From Pyropia yezoensis (lineage: Eukaryota > Rhodophyta > Bangiophyceae > Bangiales > Bangiaceae): a stretch of 64,000 bases of DNA. Made by a program: the position numbers and the translations under genes. The notes below the pieces were generated by a model. It made no database searches. It was given only the letters and a program-made list of their open reading frames with translations, and had not been told where the DNA came from. The number at the start of each line of letters is the position of its first letter. Position 1 is the stretch's first letter. The stretch is taken from positions 1,364,001-1,428,000 of the forward strand of contig CM020620.1 of NCBI GenBank assembly GCA_009829735.1, written 5' to 3'. This document shows, in pieces, positions 21,792 to 32,301 of this stretch.

Positions 21792-24263
21792 TGCAGCGGC
21801 AGCGGCGGCGGGGACACCCATGACGGTCCCGAGTCCCGGGCACCGCCCGCCCCCTCTCCGGCTGCAGCGGCGGCGGCGGCCGGCTGGCGGCCGCCCGCCT
21901 CTGGTGACAGCCTTGCATGGGCAGCCGACGACCACCTCGCCGCCCAGTCCTTTCTCACCCCACACGCCGCGGACGGGCAGCCCGCCGGTGGGGACAGGGG
22001 CGGCATTCCGCCGGTGCGGGGGCTACTCCCTTGCGAGGGGGAGGACCCTGGCGGGGCGGCCGCCGCCGCCAGCACAGCCGCCACCACCGCCGCCCCTCCG
22101 CCTTCTTCCAACGTGTCGGCGGCGGCGGCAGCGGCGGCGCCACCCGCCGTTGCACCGGGGGCGGCGGCGGCGCCGCCCCCCGCCCCCCCCGCGGCGACCC
22201 GGCCACGAGCGCGGGTGGGCGGGTGGCGCCCCCCCCCCCGCGCGGACACGCTGTCGTGGGTGACCGATGGGGACTTTGGGGGCTCCTCCTTTTTGGTGCC
22301 CCACACGGCGGGGGCGGGGGCGTCCAAGGCGGTTGCTACAGCCGTCCCGGCCACCACCAACGCCGCCGACGCCCCGGCCGGCGGTGGGCCCCGCAACGGC
22401 GCCGCTGCCGACGGCGACGCCGCTGCCGACGCCATCCTCGCCTCGGGTGCCCCGTCGGCCGCCTCGGGCGCCACGCCGGCCGCTGCCGCCGCTGCCTTGG
22501 CTGGTGCCTCGGTGGCGGCCGTGGCGCACCCCCCGCCCGTACCAGTACGCATTGGGGGGGCTCGCGCAGCAGCCGCAGCAGCAGCAGCGGCGGCGGCGGC
22601 GGTGGCGGCGGGAACACCAGCCATACCCGCTGGCGCCCCCCCCCGTGTGGGCAGCGACGGCGACGGCGGCGTCGTCGAGGTCGGCAGTAACCACGGCAGC
22701 GGGCCGGCGTCAGCGGCGGCGGCGGCGGCGGGGCCCCCCGCCCACCCGCGCGGGCGGGGCCGCGTTGGCGGCCGTCCCGGCGCGGCGGCTGGCGTGTCGC
22801 CGCCCAAGCGGGTTGGCCTCCCCACCACGGGGGTCACCGCGACGGGCGGCGGCGGCGGCGGCGGCGCTCCTGCCGCGCCCCCCCCCCCCCGCCCCGCCCC
22901 GGCCGGCCCCCCGCCCCCCCCCCCCCCCGCGGCGGCCGTGCCGTGGCGCCCCCCCCCGCGGTCCGACACGCTCGCCTGGGCCGCCACCGACGCCCTGACG
23001 GCCCAGTCGTTCCTCGTCGGCACCACCGCCGCGCCGACGCCGTCGGCGGCCGCCGCCACGCCGTGGCCGCCGCCGTCACCACCGTCGCCGCCGTCACCGC
23101 TGTCGCCGCCGTCGCCGCCGCCCGTGGCGGCCTCTGGTGCGCCTGCCGCCGGCGGGGCTGGAGGGGGTGGGGCGGCCGGCTGGGCCGCCCCCCCCCGCGG
23201 GGACACGTTGTCGTGGGTGGCCGACGGGCGGCTGGCGGGGCAGTCCTTCCTCGTGGGCCCCGGGGGGGGGGGCGACGGCGGGGGGGGCAGCGCGGCAGCG
23301 CGCGCACCCGGCTGGGCGCCCCCCGTCCGGGGGGACACGTTGTCATGGGTGGCCGACGGCCGGCTGGCAGGGCAGTCGTTTTTGGTGAGCCCAGCCGTGG
23401 CGGGGGGCGGCGCCGCTGATGCAGGCGGCGGCGGTGGCGCCGCCGCCGCTGCTGCGGCTGCCCCCGCCGGCGCGGTCGCCGACCGGCGCGGCGGCTGGAC
23501 CCCCCCCGGGCGGGGGGACACGCTGTCGTGGGCAGACGGCGGTGGGCTGGCCGGCCAGTCCTTCCTTGTGGGGCACACACCCCCCTCAGCGCGCGGCGGT
23601 GGCGGCAGCGGCAGCGGCAGCGACGGTGGCGGCGGCTGCGGTGGGGACGGCGGTGGCAGCGACGGCGTCGGTGGCAGTGGCGGCGGCGGCGGCGGCGGCG
23701 GCGGCAGCGACGGGGACACGCCCGGCGTGCGGCGGTGGCGCTCCCCCCCGCGCGCCGACACGCTGTCGTGGGTGGCGGCGGACGGGTCCTTCCTGGGTGG
23801 CCAGTCGTTCCTCGTGCCCAGCAGCGGCGGCGGCGGCGGCGACGACGTCGACTTGCGTGCCGACGCCCCCGCCGCCGCTGCAGACGCGGTCGGCTTCCCG
23901 CCCGCCGCGGCGGCGGCTGCCGCCGGTGCCCCCGCGGTCGCCGCCACGCCTGCGGTAGCGCTCCGCCCCCCCCGCCGCCCGTCGCAGCGGGCGGCGCCCC
24001 TGCTGCCCGTTGCCGAGGAGGATGCCGGCGACGACGGCGGCGGCGACTGGGACGGCGGGGGTGACGGCGGCGGGGTCGGCGTGCCGCCGTCCTGCTGGGC
24101 GGGCGCCCCCGTCCTTGACGCTGCCGGCGACGGGCTGGTGGCGCCGGCGGTGCCACCGCCGCCGGCGGCGGGCGGCTGGTGCGACGCCTGGGGCTCCCGC
24201 GACGGCCTCGAGTGGGCGACCGCCGCGGGGGAGGGCGCCGCCAGTGGGCCGGCGTGCCGCTGA
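20406..24263 (+). CDS. Large disordered protein with seven W/DTLSW/QSFLV motifs (unrecognised)
   Basis: A 1,285-residue protein of unknown function; I recognise no family. The first 490 residues are Ala/Gly/Pro/Arg low complexity. From residue 493 onward the same motif of about 29 residues occurs seven times (starts at 493, 606, 846, 925, 969, 1030, 1110). It reads WxPPxRxDTLSW, about ten residues with A-D-G, then GQSFLV. Motifs are separated by Gly/Ser/Pro/Ala spacers of very different length. A possible eighth, weak copy is near the C terminus (RDGLEWATAAGEG). Differences between copies 4 and 5 leave the plus-strand peptide unchanged (TCG/TCA, GGG/GGC, TCC/TCG, TTC/TTT, CTC/TTG) but change the opposite-strand peptide, so the plus strand is the coding one. 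The antisense frame is also open. The start GACCATGG follows a pyrimidine-rich leader. The architecture resembles sticker-and-spacer scaffold proteins; that is analogy only. Confidence 0.72.
21882..23825 (+). repeat. Seven dispersed copies of the DTLSW/QSFLV motif
   Basis: Copies at 21882, 22221, 22941, 23178, 23310, 23493 and 23733, each about 87-93 bp and all in one frame. Copies 4 and 5 share WVADGRLAGQSFLV exactly. Copies 1-3 and 7 are more divergent, but keep W, PP, D-[TS]-L-[SA]-W and [QS]SFL. Spacer lengths range from about 40 to over 600 bp, so this is not a simple tandem repeat. Confidence 0.85.
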
Positions 24264-24819
24264 AAAAAAAGAAACGAGGAGAGGCCCTGTTGACCTCGCT
24301 GCCCCTGTCCCTGGCGCGCACACCCCTTGTTTCCGCCAGTCCAAAGAGAAGAAGAAAGAAGAGAGAGGAGGTGCGAGAAACGTTGCGCTCTCTTTGTGTG
24401 CCCCCGCACCTGTCCAAGAGGCTCTTCCGCTACGGGGCGCGCAGGCGCGTGGCGAGGTCGTGCGGACGTACATACAAAGCGTGGCGACGTCCCCGCGGCG
24501 GTCTGGCCATCTCGTAGTCGATCGAGGTCAGGGGTGAGATCATTGACGGAGACGGTGAAGAGGCGGAAGAGAAGTCCAGGTGGCACAGCCAGCTGATGAA
24601 ATACACGTTGGAAGAGAGATCCGGCCCCGGCGATCGCAAGAGCCCTCGCCCCGCCGCCGCCACCCGCACCGCCTCCACGGCGTCACTGTCCCCCCTCTCC
24701 TCGGCGGTCCCGCCCCCCCCCCTCTTGTCGGAGACAAGCACCCAACGCCCCGCCCGCGTCTCACCGCTACCCCGTCTTCTCCTCTTCCCCCCTCCTCCCC
24801 CCCGCTTCCCCGGCACCCC
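24264..24819. other. intergenic region / leader of plastid membrane protein gene
   Basis: No gene supported. 24,264-24,600 has lower GC; 24,640-24,819 is C/T-rich leader-like sequence ending at the CCCCATGG start of the next gene. Confidence 0.35.
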
Positions 24820-25044
24820 ATGGCGTCCGTCCGCCACTGCCCGCCGCCGGGGCGGCGGCGGCTGCGGCCTGTGGCGGCGGCGGCGGCGGCCACCGCCACC
24901 GCGTTTGCGGCGCCCCTCTACACCCCCGCCCCCGCGGTCGCCACCGCCGCCGCCGCTGGGCTGTCGTCTACTCCGCGGTGGCGCCCGCGGGTGGCGGCGC
25001 CCGGCGGCGGCCGTCGCCTGGGCGGCCGCCCCGCCACCGCCGCT

Positions 25045-25083
<39 letters not shown>

Positions 25084-25427
25084 GCGCGCCACGTACCGCG
25101 GTCGTGGCGGCCACCGCGAGCGACGGCTGCACCCCCAACCGACGCTGCCGACGACGAGTCGGCAGCGGCGGCGGGTGCCCCCCCCCCCACGCCCGTGGCC
25201 GCCACGCCGTCCTTCTCGCCCGCCCAGCGGGTGGCGTCGGTAAAGGCCGGGCTCACCGCCGCGGCGGGTGCGTCGGCCGTCCGCGCGACGGCGGTGGCGG
25301 CGGCGGTGCCGCTGCTGCAGTCTGATTCGGCGGCGGTCGCCACCGTCGGGCGCTCCCTGCTCGGCGGGCCCGTCTTTGTCGACGCCGCCGCCCCCGCTAC
25401 GACCGCCTCCGCCACCGCCGCCGCCGC

Positions 25428-25458
<31 letters not shown>

Positions 25459-25968
25459 GCCACCACCACCACCACCACCACCACCGCCGCCACCGCCACC
25501 GCCGCCACCGCCGGGGCGTTGCCGCTGCTACCGGTGGCGCCCATTGCGGTGCTGGCCGTCGCGTCGGCGGCGGGGGTGGCCTTCCTCTTTGGCGTCACCT
25601 ACCGGTTTGTCATCCGGTCTGACACGGGCGGCACGCGGCGCAACGTGCACCTTGCCGACGGGGCGGCGGGGGCGTTTGCGCTCGCCAAGTGGCTGGCGTG
25701 TGCCAATGGGGTGGGCGTGGCGGTGCTCATGGGGGGCGGGGGGCGGTCGGCTGTGGTTGCCCCCGCCGTTGCTGCCGCCGCTGCCGCTGCAACAGCCGCC
25801 GCGGGGGGCGACGGGGGTGGCGTGGGGGGGGGTGCCGGCTGGGCCACTGGCGCCCTGTACCTGGCTGTGGGGCTGGTCGTGGAGCTGGCGGTGGTGGGGG
25901 GGGGGCGCGCCGCGGTGGACGCGGGGCTGACGGGGGGGTGGATTCCGCCATTTGAATCAGAGGCGTGA
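24820..25968 (+). CDS. Conserved plastid-type membrane protein, function unknown
   Basis: A 382-residue protein. The N terminus (MASVRHCPPPGRRRLRPV, then Ala/Pro/Arg-rich, no acids for about 100 residues) looks like a plastid transit peptide. The mature part begins around FSPAQRVASVKAGLTAA and has hydrophobic segments at about PLLPVAPIAVLAVASAAGVAF, the LAKWLACANGVGVAVL region and GALYLAVGLVVELAVV. Between the first two is FGVTYRFVIRSDTGG..NVHLADGAAGAFALAKW. That block resembles an uncharacterised cyanobacterial/plant plastid membrane family with [FG]VTYRYxxRxD and a following hydrophobic segment (from memory, not searched). A long Ala run with (Thr)8 interrupts the centre. The ATG at 24820 is chosen because upstream in-frame codons read leader-like sequence. 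Role unknown. Confidence 0.7.
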
Positions 25969-25969
25969 A

Positions 25970-26001
<32 letters not shown>

Positions 26002-27199
26002 GCCCCTGGCGGGGGGAGACGGGAGGTGGGGAGAGGGCGAGGACGGTGGGGGGGGGGGGGGGGGGGGTCGAGGGGGGAAGGGGGGCAGGGGGTTGGTGTC
26101 GGTGGGCAAAGTGCCGGTCGGCTGGTGTCCCCATGCCGTGTGCCAGAGTTTGGGGTGCGCATGCCCGCACGGTCGGCAGGTGCGCGCCGTCCTTGTGGTG
26201 GCCGGGGGTCCCCCGGCGCGCGGGACCGCCGTGGTGCGCGGGGAGAAAGGCTCGCGGGCGGGGAGCGCCGTGGCCGCCCCGCCGCCCTGGCCTGCTGTGC
26301 CGCGTGACAGCAGCGCAGCAACCATTAGTCATGCTTCTGCCGCGCACCAAGGCGGGTGACCCACAGCGGGGGCCCCTCCACAGGGTCGTCCCTCTGGCGG
26401 GGCCGGGAACGGGGGGCGCCAGCAGCAGCAGCAGCAGCAGCAGCAGGCCTCTCGCAGAGGCATCGGCACGTCCACGCCGCCTCAAATGCCATTGCAGGTG
26501 CACCGGAGCGTCAGCCTGACCGTCATTGCCGCGTCTGGGCGCTTGGCGTAGCTCCCCGACTTGCGCCACGCCGCGCCCTGCGCCGCCGGTGGGAGGACGC
26601 GGCCGGCCGCGTCGGCCTGGAGCGCCGCGGTGGGGGGCCTCCCCCAACAAGCTCCGCACCGCCCCACTTGGCGCCCCTCTTGCCATGCTTGGTCAGCCCC
26701 GCCCGCCCCGCGTTTGCCAAACGGCGGCCGTCCCGCTCATGCGCGTCGCACGGCAGTGGAGTGGGGAGGACGCGCCGGTGCCTGTCACAGGGGGCTGTCG
26801 ACGAGGAGCTGGGGGGGGGGGGGGGGGGGTTCACGGTCTCTGGTTTGAACACTTGAAAGCCCTTAAAATCATCTTTGGCCATTTTCCGTGGAGAAGAAGC
26901 CAAAGTCTCGGGGGTCAGTTTGAAATAGGGTGTGCCAGTGCATCCGACAGACGCGGGCCGCCGACAAACGGCGACGCGGGCCGCCGACAAACGGCGACGC
27001 GGCCGCGGCGCCTCGCAGCCCACTCCTCCGCGCAGACGTCTTCCCCCCCCTCCGCGCCGCCTACCCGCGTCTCCCCTCCCCCTGGCTCCACCCCATCACT
27101 CTCACCCCCGTAATCCCACCTCCCCTCCCCTCTCCCCCTGCTTCTCCGCCCTTTCCTTCCTCCACGGTGGGGGGTTGGGGGTGTGGGGTGGCGGCCACC
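25969..27199. other. poly-G tracts and simple repeats, no supported gene
   Basis: Begins with 31 consecutive G (25970-26000), overlapping the third base of the upstream stop region, followed by another G tract around 26,049-26,068. A (CAG)n run lies at about 26,420-26,444. At about 26,950-27,000 there are two tandem copies of a 23-bp unit containing GACAAACGGCGACG. 27,040-27,180 is C/T-rich leader sequence. A minus-strand frame (MAKDDFKGFQVFKPETVN.., near 26,890-26,790) is unlike its surroundings in codon use but I recognise no domain. Confidence 0.4.
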
Positions 27200-27664
27200 A
27201 TGCTCCGCCGCCTACCCACCGCGATTGAGCTGACGCAGGAGGACGTGGACGAGCTGCACGCCTACCTCGACGCCACGACCGCCGCGGCGGCCGCCAGCGC
27301 GGCGGCCGCCGCGGCAACCACCGCGGCGGCTACCGCCGCGGCCACAGCGGCGGCGGCGGCGGCGGCGGCGGCGGCTGGGGGCGGCCGCGCGCCGCCGGGC
27401 CGGGGGTCTGCCGCCGCGACGGTGGCCACCCCCGCGGCGGGGCGGCCGGCGGGTGGTGGGGTGGGTGGTGCCGCTGCCGCTGGTGCCCGCGCCGGGGGGG
27501 TGGGCGGCTGGGCCAGCGGCGGCGTGGCGGTGATGACACCGACGCCCCGGCCACCGCGGGGGGCTGCGGGGGGGGTGTCGCCAATGGAGATGGACCCGCT
27601 GCAGTCGCCATCCCCGCCGGGGGCGGGGGGGGGGGGGGTGGGGGGGGGGGGGCGCTACTACTGA
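27200..27664 (+). CDS. CDC26: Anaphase-promoting complex subunit CDC26 (APC12)
   Basis: A 154-residue protein whose N terminus, MLRRLPTAIELTQEDVDEL, matches the short conserved N-terminal segment of CDC26/APC12 (MLRRxPTxIEL, then an acidic helix with [DE][DE][LF]). In the known complex, that segment threads into the TPR superhelix of APC6/CDC16 and stabilises it, supporting the cell-cycle ubiquitin ligase APC/C. The start GCCACCATGC is in optimal context. Beyond residue 25 the protein is Ala- then Gly-rich and poorly conserved, as is usual in this family, ending GGGGRYY. It is longer than animal CDC26 (about 85 residues) because of the low-complexity tail. The call rests on about 20 residues plus context, so it is good but not certain. 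Confidence 0.72.
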   Translation: MLRRLPTAIELTQEDVDELHAYLDATTAAAAASAAAAAATTAAATAAATAAAAAAAAAAGGGRAPPGRGSAAATVATPAAGRPAGGGVGGAAAAGARAGGVGGWASGGVAVMTPTPRPPRGAAGGVSPMEMDPLQSPSPPGAGGGGVGGGGRYY

Positions 27665-28382
27665 TGTGCCGTCGGCGCCGGGGGCCACCCGGTCGCAGCT
27701 GGGGCGGCGGGCGGTGCGGCTGCGTCCGGGCGCGGGTAATACAGCAAGGGCGGGGGTGGGGCGTGGGGCTGTGGCCAAGCGAGGCGGCCGGGGGAGCTGT
27801 TGGGAAGGAGAGATGGGGCGCGGGGGGGACGGCGTTGGCGGTGGGGGCGGGGGAATGGGCGGGCGGTGGGGCAGGGGGATGGGCCGGGGCGAGGGAGACA
27901 CGGGCAAGGTGGGTGGGCGCGGGTGGGGGGGAGGGGCGTTGGCAAGCCAATGGCCGGGGCACTGGAACCTTGACGGCTGCGTCGGCCACGACAGGCGGCC
28001 TTGTCAGGGGCGGGGGGCACCGAGATGGGGGCCGGGGCGGCGGATGGCGGAGGGGGTGGTAGGGATTTCCCTCGGTCCTTTGCGGTCTTCTGGGTTGTGG
28101 CGGTGCCTTTGGCGGGGGGGGGGGGGGGGAGGGTGACTCTGCGCGCGCGTTGTGTGGGGGCGCCTATACCACTTTGTGGCTCTCTTGCGGGCCGCCGTGT
28201 TCCTCTGTTCCCCGTCCTGCCGCCTTTTCGAAGGCCAGAGGCAATGGCCGGCGCTGCCCCGCGTCGGCGGCGGGTCGCCCCTGAGCGGACACTGGTGGTG
28301 CAGTAGCACGGGCGGTGGCCGGGGGGCGGCCGGTGACCCCGGCAGGGGCACCCCGGTCGCTTCACATGTCCACAAGCGTCTG
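27665..28382. other. convergent intergenic region, CDC26 / QueG
   Basis: No gene supported. G-rich on the plus strand, with a G run at about 28,117-28,130. The two flanking genes converge here. Confidence 0.4.
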
Positions 28383-28425
28383 TTAACCGCCCCCCCCCCC
28401 CCCCCCCGCCCACGCCCCGTCCCCG

Positions 28426-28461
<36 letters not shown>

Positions 28462-28833
28462 CCCCCAGCGCCCCCTCCGCCCCCCCCCCCCCCCCCCCCC
28501 CCCCGGGAGCCCCCCCCGAGGCGCTCCCGTATCCGGGCGGCGCCCCACGCGGCGTGCTCCCGCACGAGCGCCGACGGGTCTGCCAGCGCGGCAGCGTCGA
28601 GCACCGCCGCCGCGGCGGCCCCCCCCACGTTGCCCAGCGCCACCGCCGCGTTGCGCGCCATCCGCTCGCGGCCAATGCGGCCGACGGCGGTGGCGCCGTA
28701 GCGCGCACGAAAGGCCGCGTCGGTGGCGGTGAGGAGGGGCACCAGCGCGGGGGAGGTGGTGGCCGCGGTGACGGCGCCAAAGAGGGGGCTGCTGCCCCCA
28801 CCGCCGTCGGCGTCGGCGTCGGCGTCAGCGTCA

Positions 28834-28868
<35 letters not shown>

Positions 28869-30510
28869 AGCGGGAGCGGCAACGGCAGCGGCCGCCGCCA
28901 CGCCCCCCTTGCCAGCCGCGCCCCCCCCCTCCCAGGCGTAGCCATTCCACGGGCACACCACCTGGCACACGTCACACCCGTACACGCGGCCGCCCATGCC
29001 GCGGCGGAGGTCCACCGGGATGGGGCCCTTGAGCTCAATCGTCAGGTACGACACGCACCGGCGGGCGTCGACGACGTAGTCGGTGCCCAGCGCGCCCGTC
29101 GGGCACGCCACCTGGCAGCGGGTGCAGCCGCCACACCCGCCGCGGGACCTGCCCGCGGGCGGCCCGTCGGGTGGCAGGGGGAGGGTGGAGAGGAGCTCGC
29201 CGAGGAAGAAGCCCGACCCCAGCCGCGGGTGGATGAGCATAGCGTTTTTGCCAACCCAGCCGAGGCCCCCGCGGGCGCCCAGGTCCCGCTCCAGCAGCGC
29301 CCCCGTGTCCACGTAGTGGCGGCCAACGCCGCCCGCGGCGGTGTGGAGGGAGGTGGCCAGCGCGGCCAGCCGGCTGCCCAGCAGGCTGTGGTAGTCATCG
29401 CCCCACGCGTAGGCCGACACGATGCCCCGGGCGGGGCCGGGGGGGGGCGGCGGCGGGGGCGCCCTCCCCACGGGTGCTCCCGACGGCGCGTGCCCTGCAG
29501 CCGCCGCCCCCACGCTCTCGTTGGCACCTCCTGATCTTCTTGCTCGTGCTGCTGCTTGTTCTTCTTCTGCTGCTGCTGCTGCTGCTGCTGCCGCCGCCGC
29601 CGCTGCCTCGCGAGCCCGCCGCCGCGCCGGCGGCAGCGGCGGCGCAACGCGGTGGGAGGGCGGGAAGCCGGTGGTGCCCGGCCAGTAGACCAGCGACGTG
29701 ACAATGACCGACTGGACGCCCGGGAGGATGAGGTTCAGGTCCCGCCGCCGTGCCAGCCGGTCGGGGCGGGCGAGGTAGCCCATCTCGCCGTGCATGCTAA
29801 GAAAGAGGGGGGGGGAGAGGAGGGAGCGGTGGTGGGGAAGGGCGGCAGGGGCAGGAGGGGAGAGCAGCAGCGGGGGGCCGGTGGGAGGCGGGGAGGGGCA
29901 ATAGCGGGAGGCACACCAGTTGAAACACCACGACGCGCAAGGGGGGCAAGCGGCGGCCCGCCACACAGGGCCAAGGAACACAAGCGGGGGAGCGGCGCGG
30001 GCGCGTCGGGGACAGCAAAGGCAGGCACGACGGGCGGGGGCGGGAAGGAAACGTCAGCGCGGGTTGCGCACCGCGGGGCGAGGGCCGCGCCCACGGACGC
30101 GGCGGCTCGCGGGGCCCCCGCCGCCCGCGCCAGCAGAAGCTGCGCTCTGTAGGGCGCAGGGGGAAAGGAGCGCGCGCGACGGCCCGGGCCGACGCGCAAT
30201 GACGCCGCGCGTGCCGCCCCGCGCGGGGGGGGCGGCGGTCGTCAGACGCGCCCCCCCGCCCGTACCCCTCCGCTACACCCCCGCTCAACAGCGCACGTCT
30301 GCCCCGTGGCCCCCGGGGACGGGTGCTCCTCGACTCCCCCCCCCCCCCCCCCACCGCCACGACCTCCTAACGTACCCCGCGTCGATCCACGCCTCGTACG
30401 CGCCGAGGCGGTCACTCGGAGCCGCCGACGTGATGACCGTCGGGCCCAGCCGCAGCGCCGCCGCGTGCGCCTTGACGCCCGCCGCGAGCGCCGCCAGCTC
30501 CGTTGGCGAG
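28383..30510 (-). CDS. queG: Epoxyqueuosine reductase QueG, two exons visible, 5' end not found
   Basis: Iron-sulfur/cobalamin enzyme that reduces epoxyqueuosine to queuosine in the wobble base of certain tRNAs, the last step of bacterial-type de novo queuosine synthesis. Exon 2 (29796-28383) carries HGEMGYLARPDRLARRRDL, VDTGALLERDLGARGGLGWVGKN, two ferredoxin-type clusters (CGGCTRCQVACPTGAL and CDVCQVVCPWN), CVSYLTIELKG and a C-terminal HEAT-like repeat (ARNAAVALGNVGG). Exon 1 (30376 back to about 30510) encodes LAALAAGVKAHAAALRLG..AYEAWIDAG. The intron 29797-30375 has donor GTACGT and acceptor TTCTTAG and restores the family motif W-I-D-A-G-M-H-G-E-M. A further 5' exon is expected (candidate acceptor GGCAG at 30511). 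Lineage-specific inserts are a poly-Ala/Glu stretch, an (AD)n run and a long Gly tail over C tracts. Queuosine de novo genes are unusual in eukaryotic nuclei. Confidence 0.87.
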
Positions 30511-31030
30511 CTGCCGCCCCCCCAACACCACCACAAAAACCGCACCCCCCCCCGCCGACCGCCGACCGCCGACCGCCGACCGCCGACCGTGCCGCCGGCC
30601 CGCCGTGCACGTGCGCGGGGAGGGAAGCGCAGCAGGTGTGGGAACAGAGCGGAGAGGTCAAAAAGAAAAGCCCCAACAAGAAGAGGACAGGCAATAGTAG
30701 AGGGAGCCCCGAGGCCCTCGCACAGAGACAGGCCGCGCCGGTCAGCAGCGGCGACACAAACCGGATGGCCGGCAACGATGCGGGCAAGGGTCGAGACGCC
30801 CCCGCCGCACCGCTCCCCCCCCCGCATTCCTCTCCCCCCCGCATCACCCTTGCTCCCCGACTAGTCAGCGCCATTACCGAGAACGCCAGGCAAACGGCCG
30901 CAACCCCCAGCAACCCGCCCCCCCCCTTAAAAGCCGAGGCGGGCAGACCCCACCCGACCCTCCACGTACTGCTGCCGCTGAGGTCCGCCGCGCACAAGAT
31001 TGCGGTTGGCCTTTTTGGCCAGCCCCCGCC

Positions 31031-31062
<32 letters not shown>

Positions 31063-32301
31063 CCCCACCTCCCCGTGCAGGACCGGGTGGCGCCTCCGTC
31101 CCGTGGCGTGGCCGCCGCAGACGGCCAGCCGCCGCCACCGCCGCCACCCCCACCGCCACCGCCATTCCCGCCGCTGCCGGTGACGCCTGCGCCGCCGCCG
31201 CTGCCACCGCCGCCGCCACCGCCGCGGCACGCCGCGCGGCGGGCGGCGCGGGCGGCGGCCGCCGCGGTGGCGGCGGCGGCCATGGCCGCGGGCTCGACGG
31301 CGTCGCCGCGGCGGTTGCAGCGTCGGCACACGCGCTGGTCGGGGTGCCAAGGGGCCGGCGAACGATGGGCGGGAACGGCGCCTGCCACAGCAGACCGAGG
31401 CACCCGTTGGTAAGGGAAGGGGGCGGCTAGTGGGCGGAACGCACACACGTACTGCACTGTATGATGGGGAAAGGGGCTGACTAGAAGGGAGATGCAGGGG
31501 AGGGGAGCCGGCCGGGCAAGAAGAGGGCTGCTGCTGGCCAGGGACGGCGGCGGGTCCCTCGAGACTGACGAGCTGACGTTTCGTCTGTGGGATCACGGTG
31601 GTCATGGATCACGGATGGCACTTTAAGAAGAAGACCTGTTGCTCAACAAAGAAACCAACAGGGATTAAAAGCCGATTTTTCTCTCACGGACACACAGGCT
31701 CACAAATTCGAAAGCGCTTCATTGCGGCTACGGCAGACACTGTATTTTCTCGGGTTCAGCGTCGGTGCTTCACCAGGGGTTGTCAAGCGTATCTGGCTCA
31801 AGCGTACGGAGCTCCTCCGCCCCAATGAACGCGTGCCTTAGCCCCGGGGTGTCCGCGGGGGTGACATGGTAGGGATGCGGTCACCGTGGCGGCTGCCGTT
31901 AGCGCCTCTTGGAGGGGTGGCGGGGGAAGGGAGGTCTCCCCGCATGCTTGATGCGGGGGGCGACTGGGGTGCCAGTGGATGAAGAGCGCAAGAATGGACC
32001 AAATGGACAGTGTGAGAGGGGGGGCGGGTGCGGGGGCGGACAGAAGGGGGTAGCCCAGGCGGCAAGACAGTGCCATAGTCAAGAGGGAAAGCGTCTTGAC
32101 GGGACTGGGGCACCCCTTCCCCTCTCCTCACAGCCCTATGAAGTGATGAGAACAACAGCTTGTGAACGCTATTAACCACCCACCGCTCCCAAGAGAGGCG
32201 GAAGGTAGGCAAAAGAGAAGGAAAAAAGAAACGAGGGGGCGGGGCTGAACCCCCCCACGAGGCAACGTACAAATCGTCCCCCCCACCACCACCACCCCAC
32301 C
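30511..32301. other. region upstream of QueG exon 1 and 3' of CPSase
   Basis: No gene firmly supported. A further 5' exon of QueG is expected somewhere upstream of 30510. One candidate minus-strand ATG is at 31283 (MAAAATAAAAARAARRAA.., targeting-peptide-like, then Gly-rich). 31,590-31,840 is a lower-GC island with two overlapping plus-strand frames but no recognisable domain. 31,850-32,301 is the CPSase 3' flank. Confidence 0.35.

Noticed and set aside
19850-24586. A 1,578-codon open frame on the minus strand opposite the repeat-motif gene
   Set aside because: Its apparent repeats are the antisense of the DTLSW copies; substitutions between copies preserve the plus-strand peptide but change the minus-strand one.
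31587-31841. Two overlapping short plus-strand frames in a lower-GC island
   Set aside because: One vaguely resembles a helix-turn-helix but no conserved motif or context supports it.
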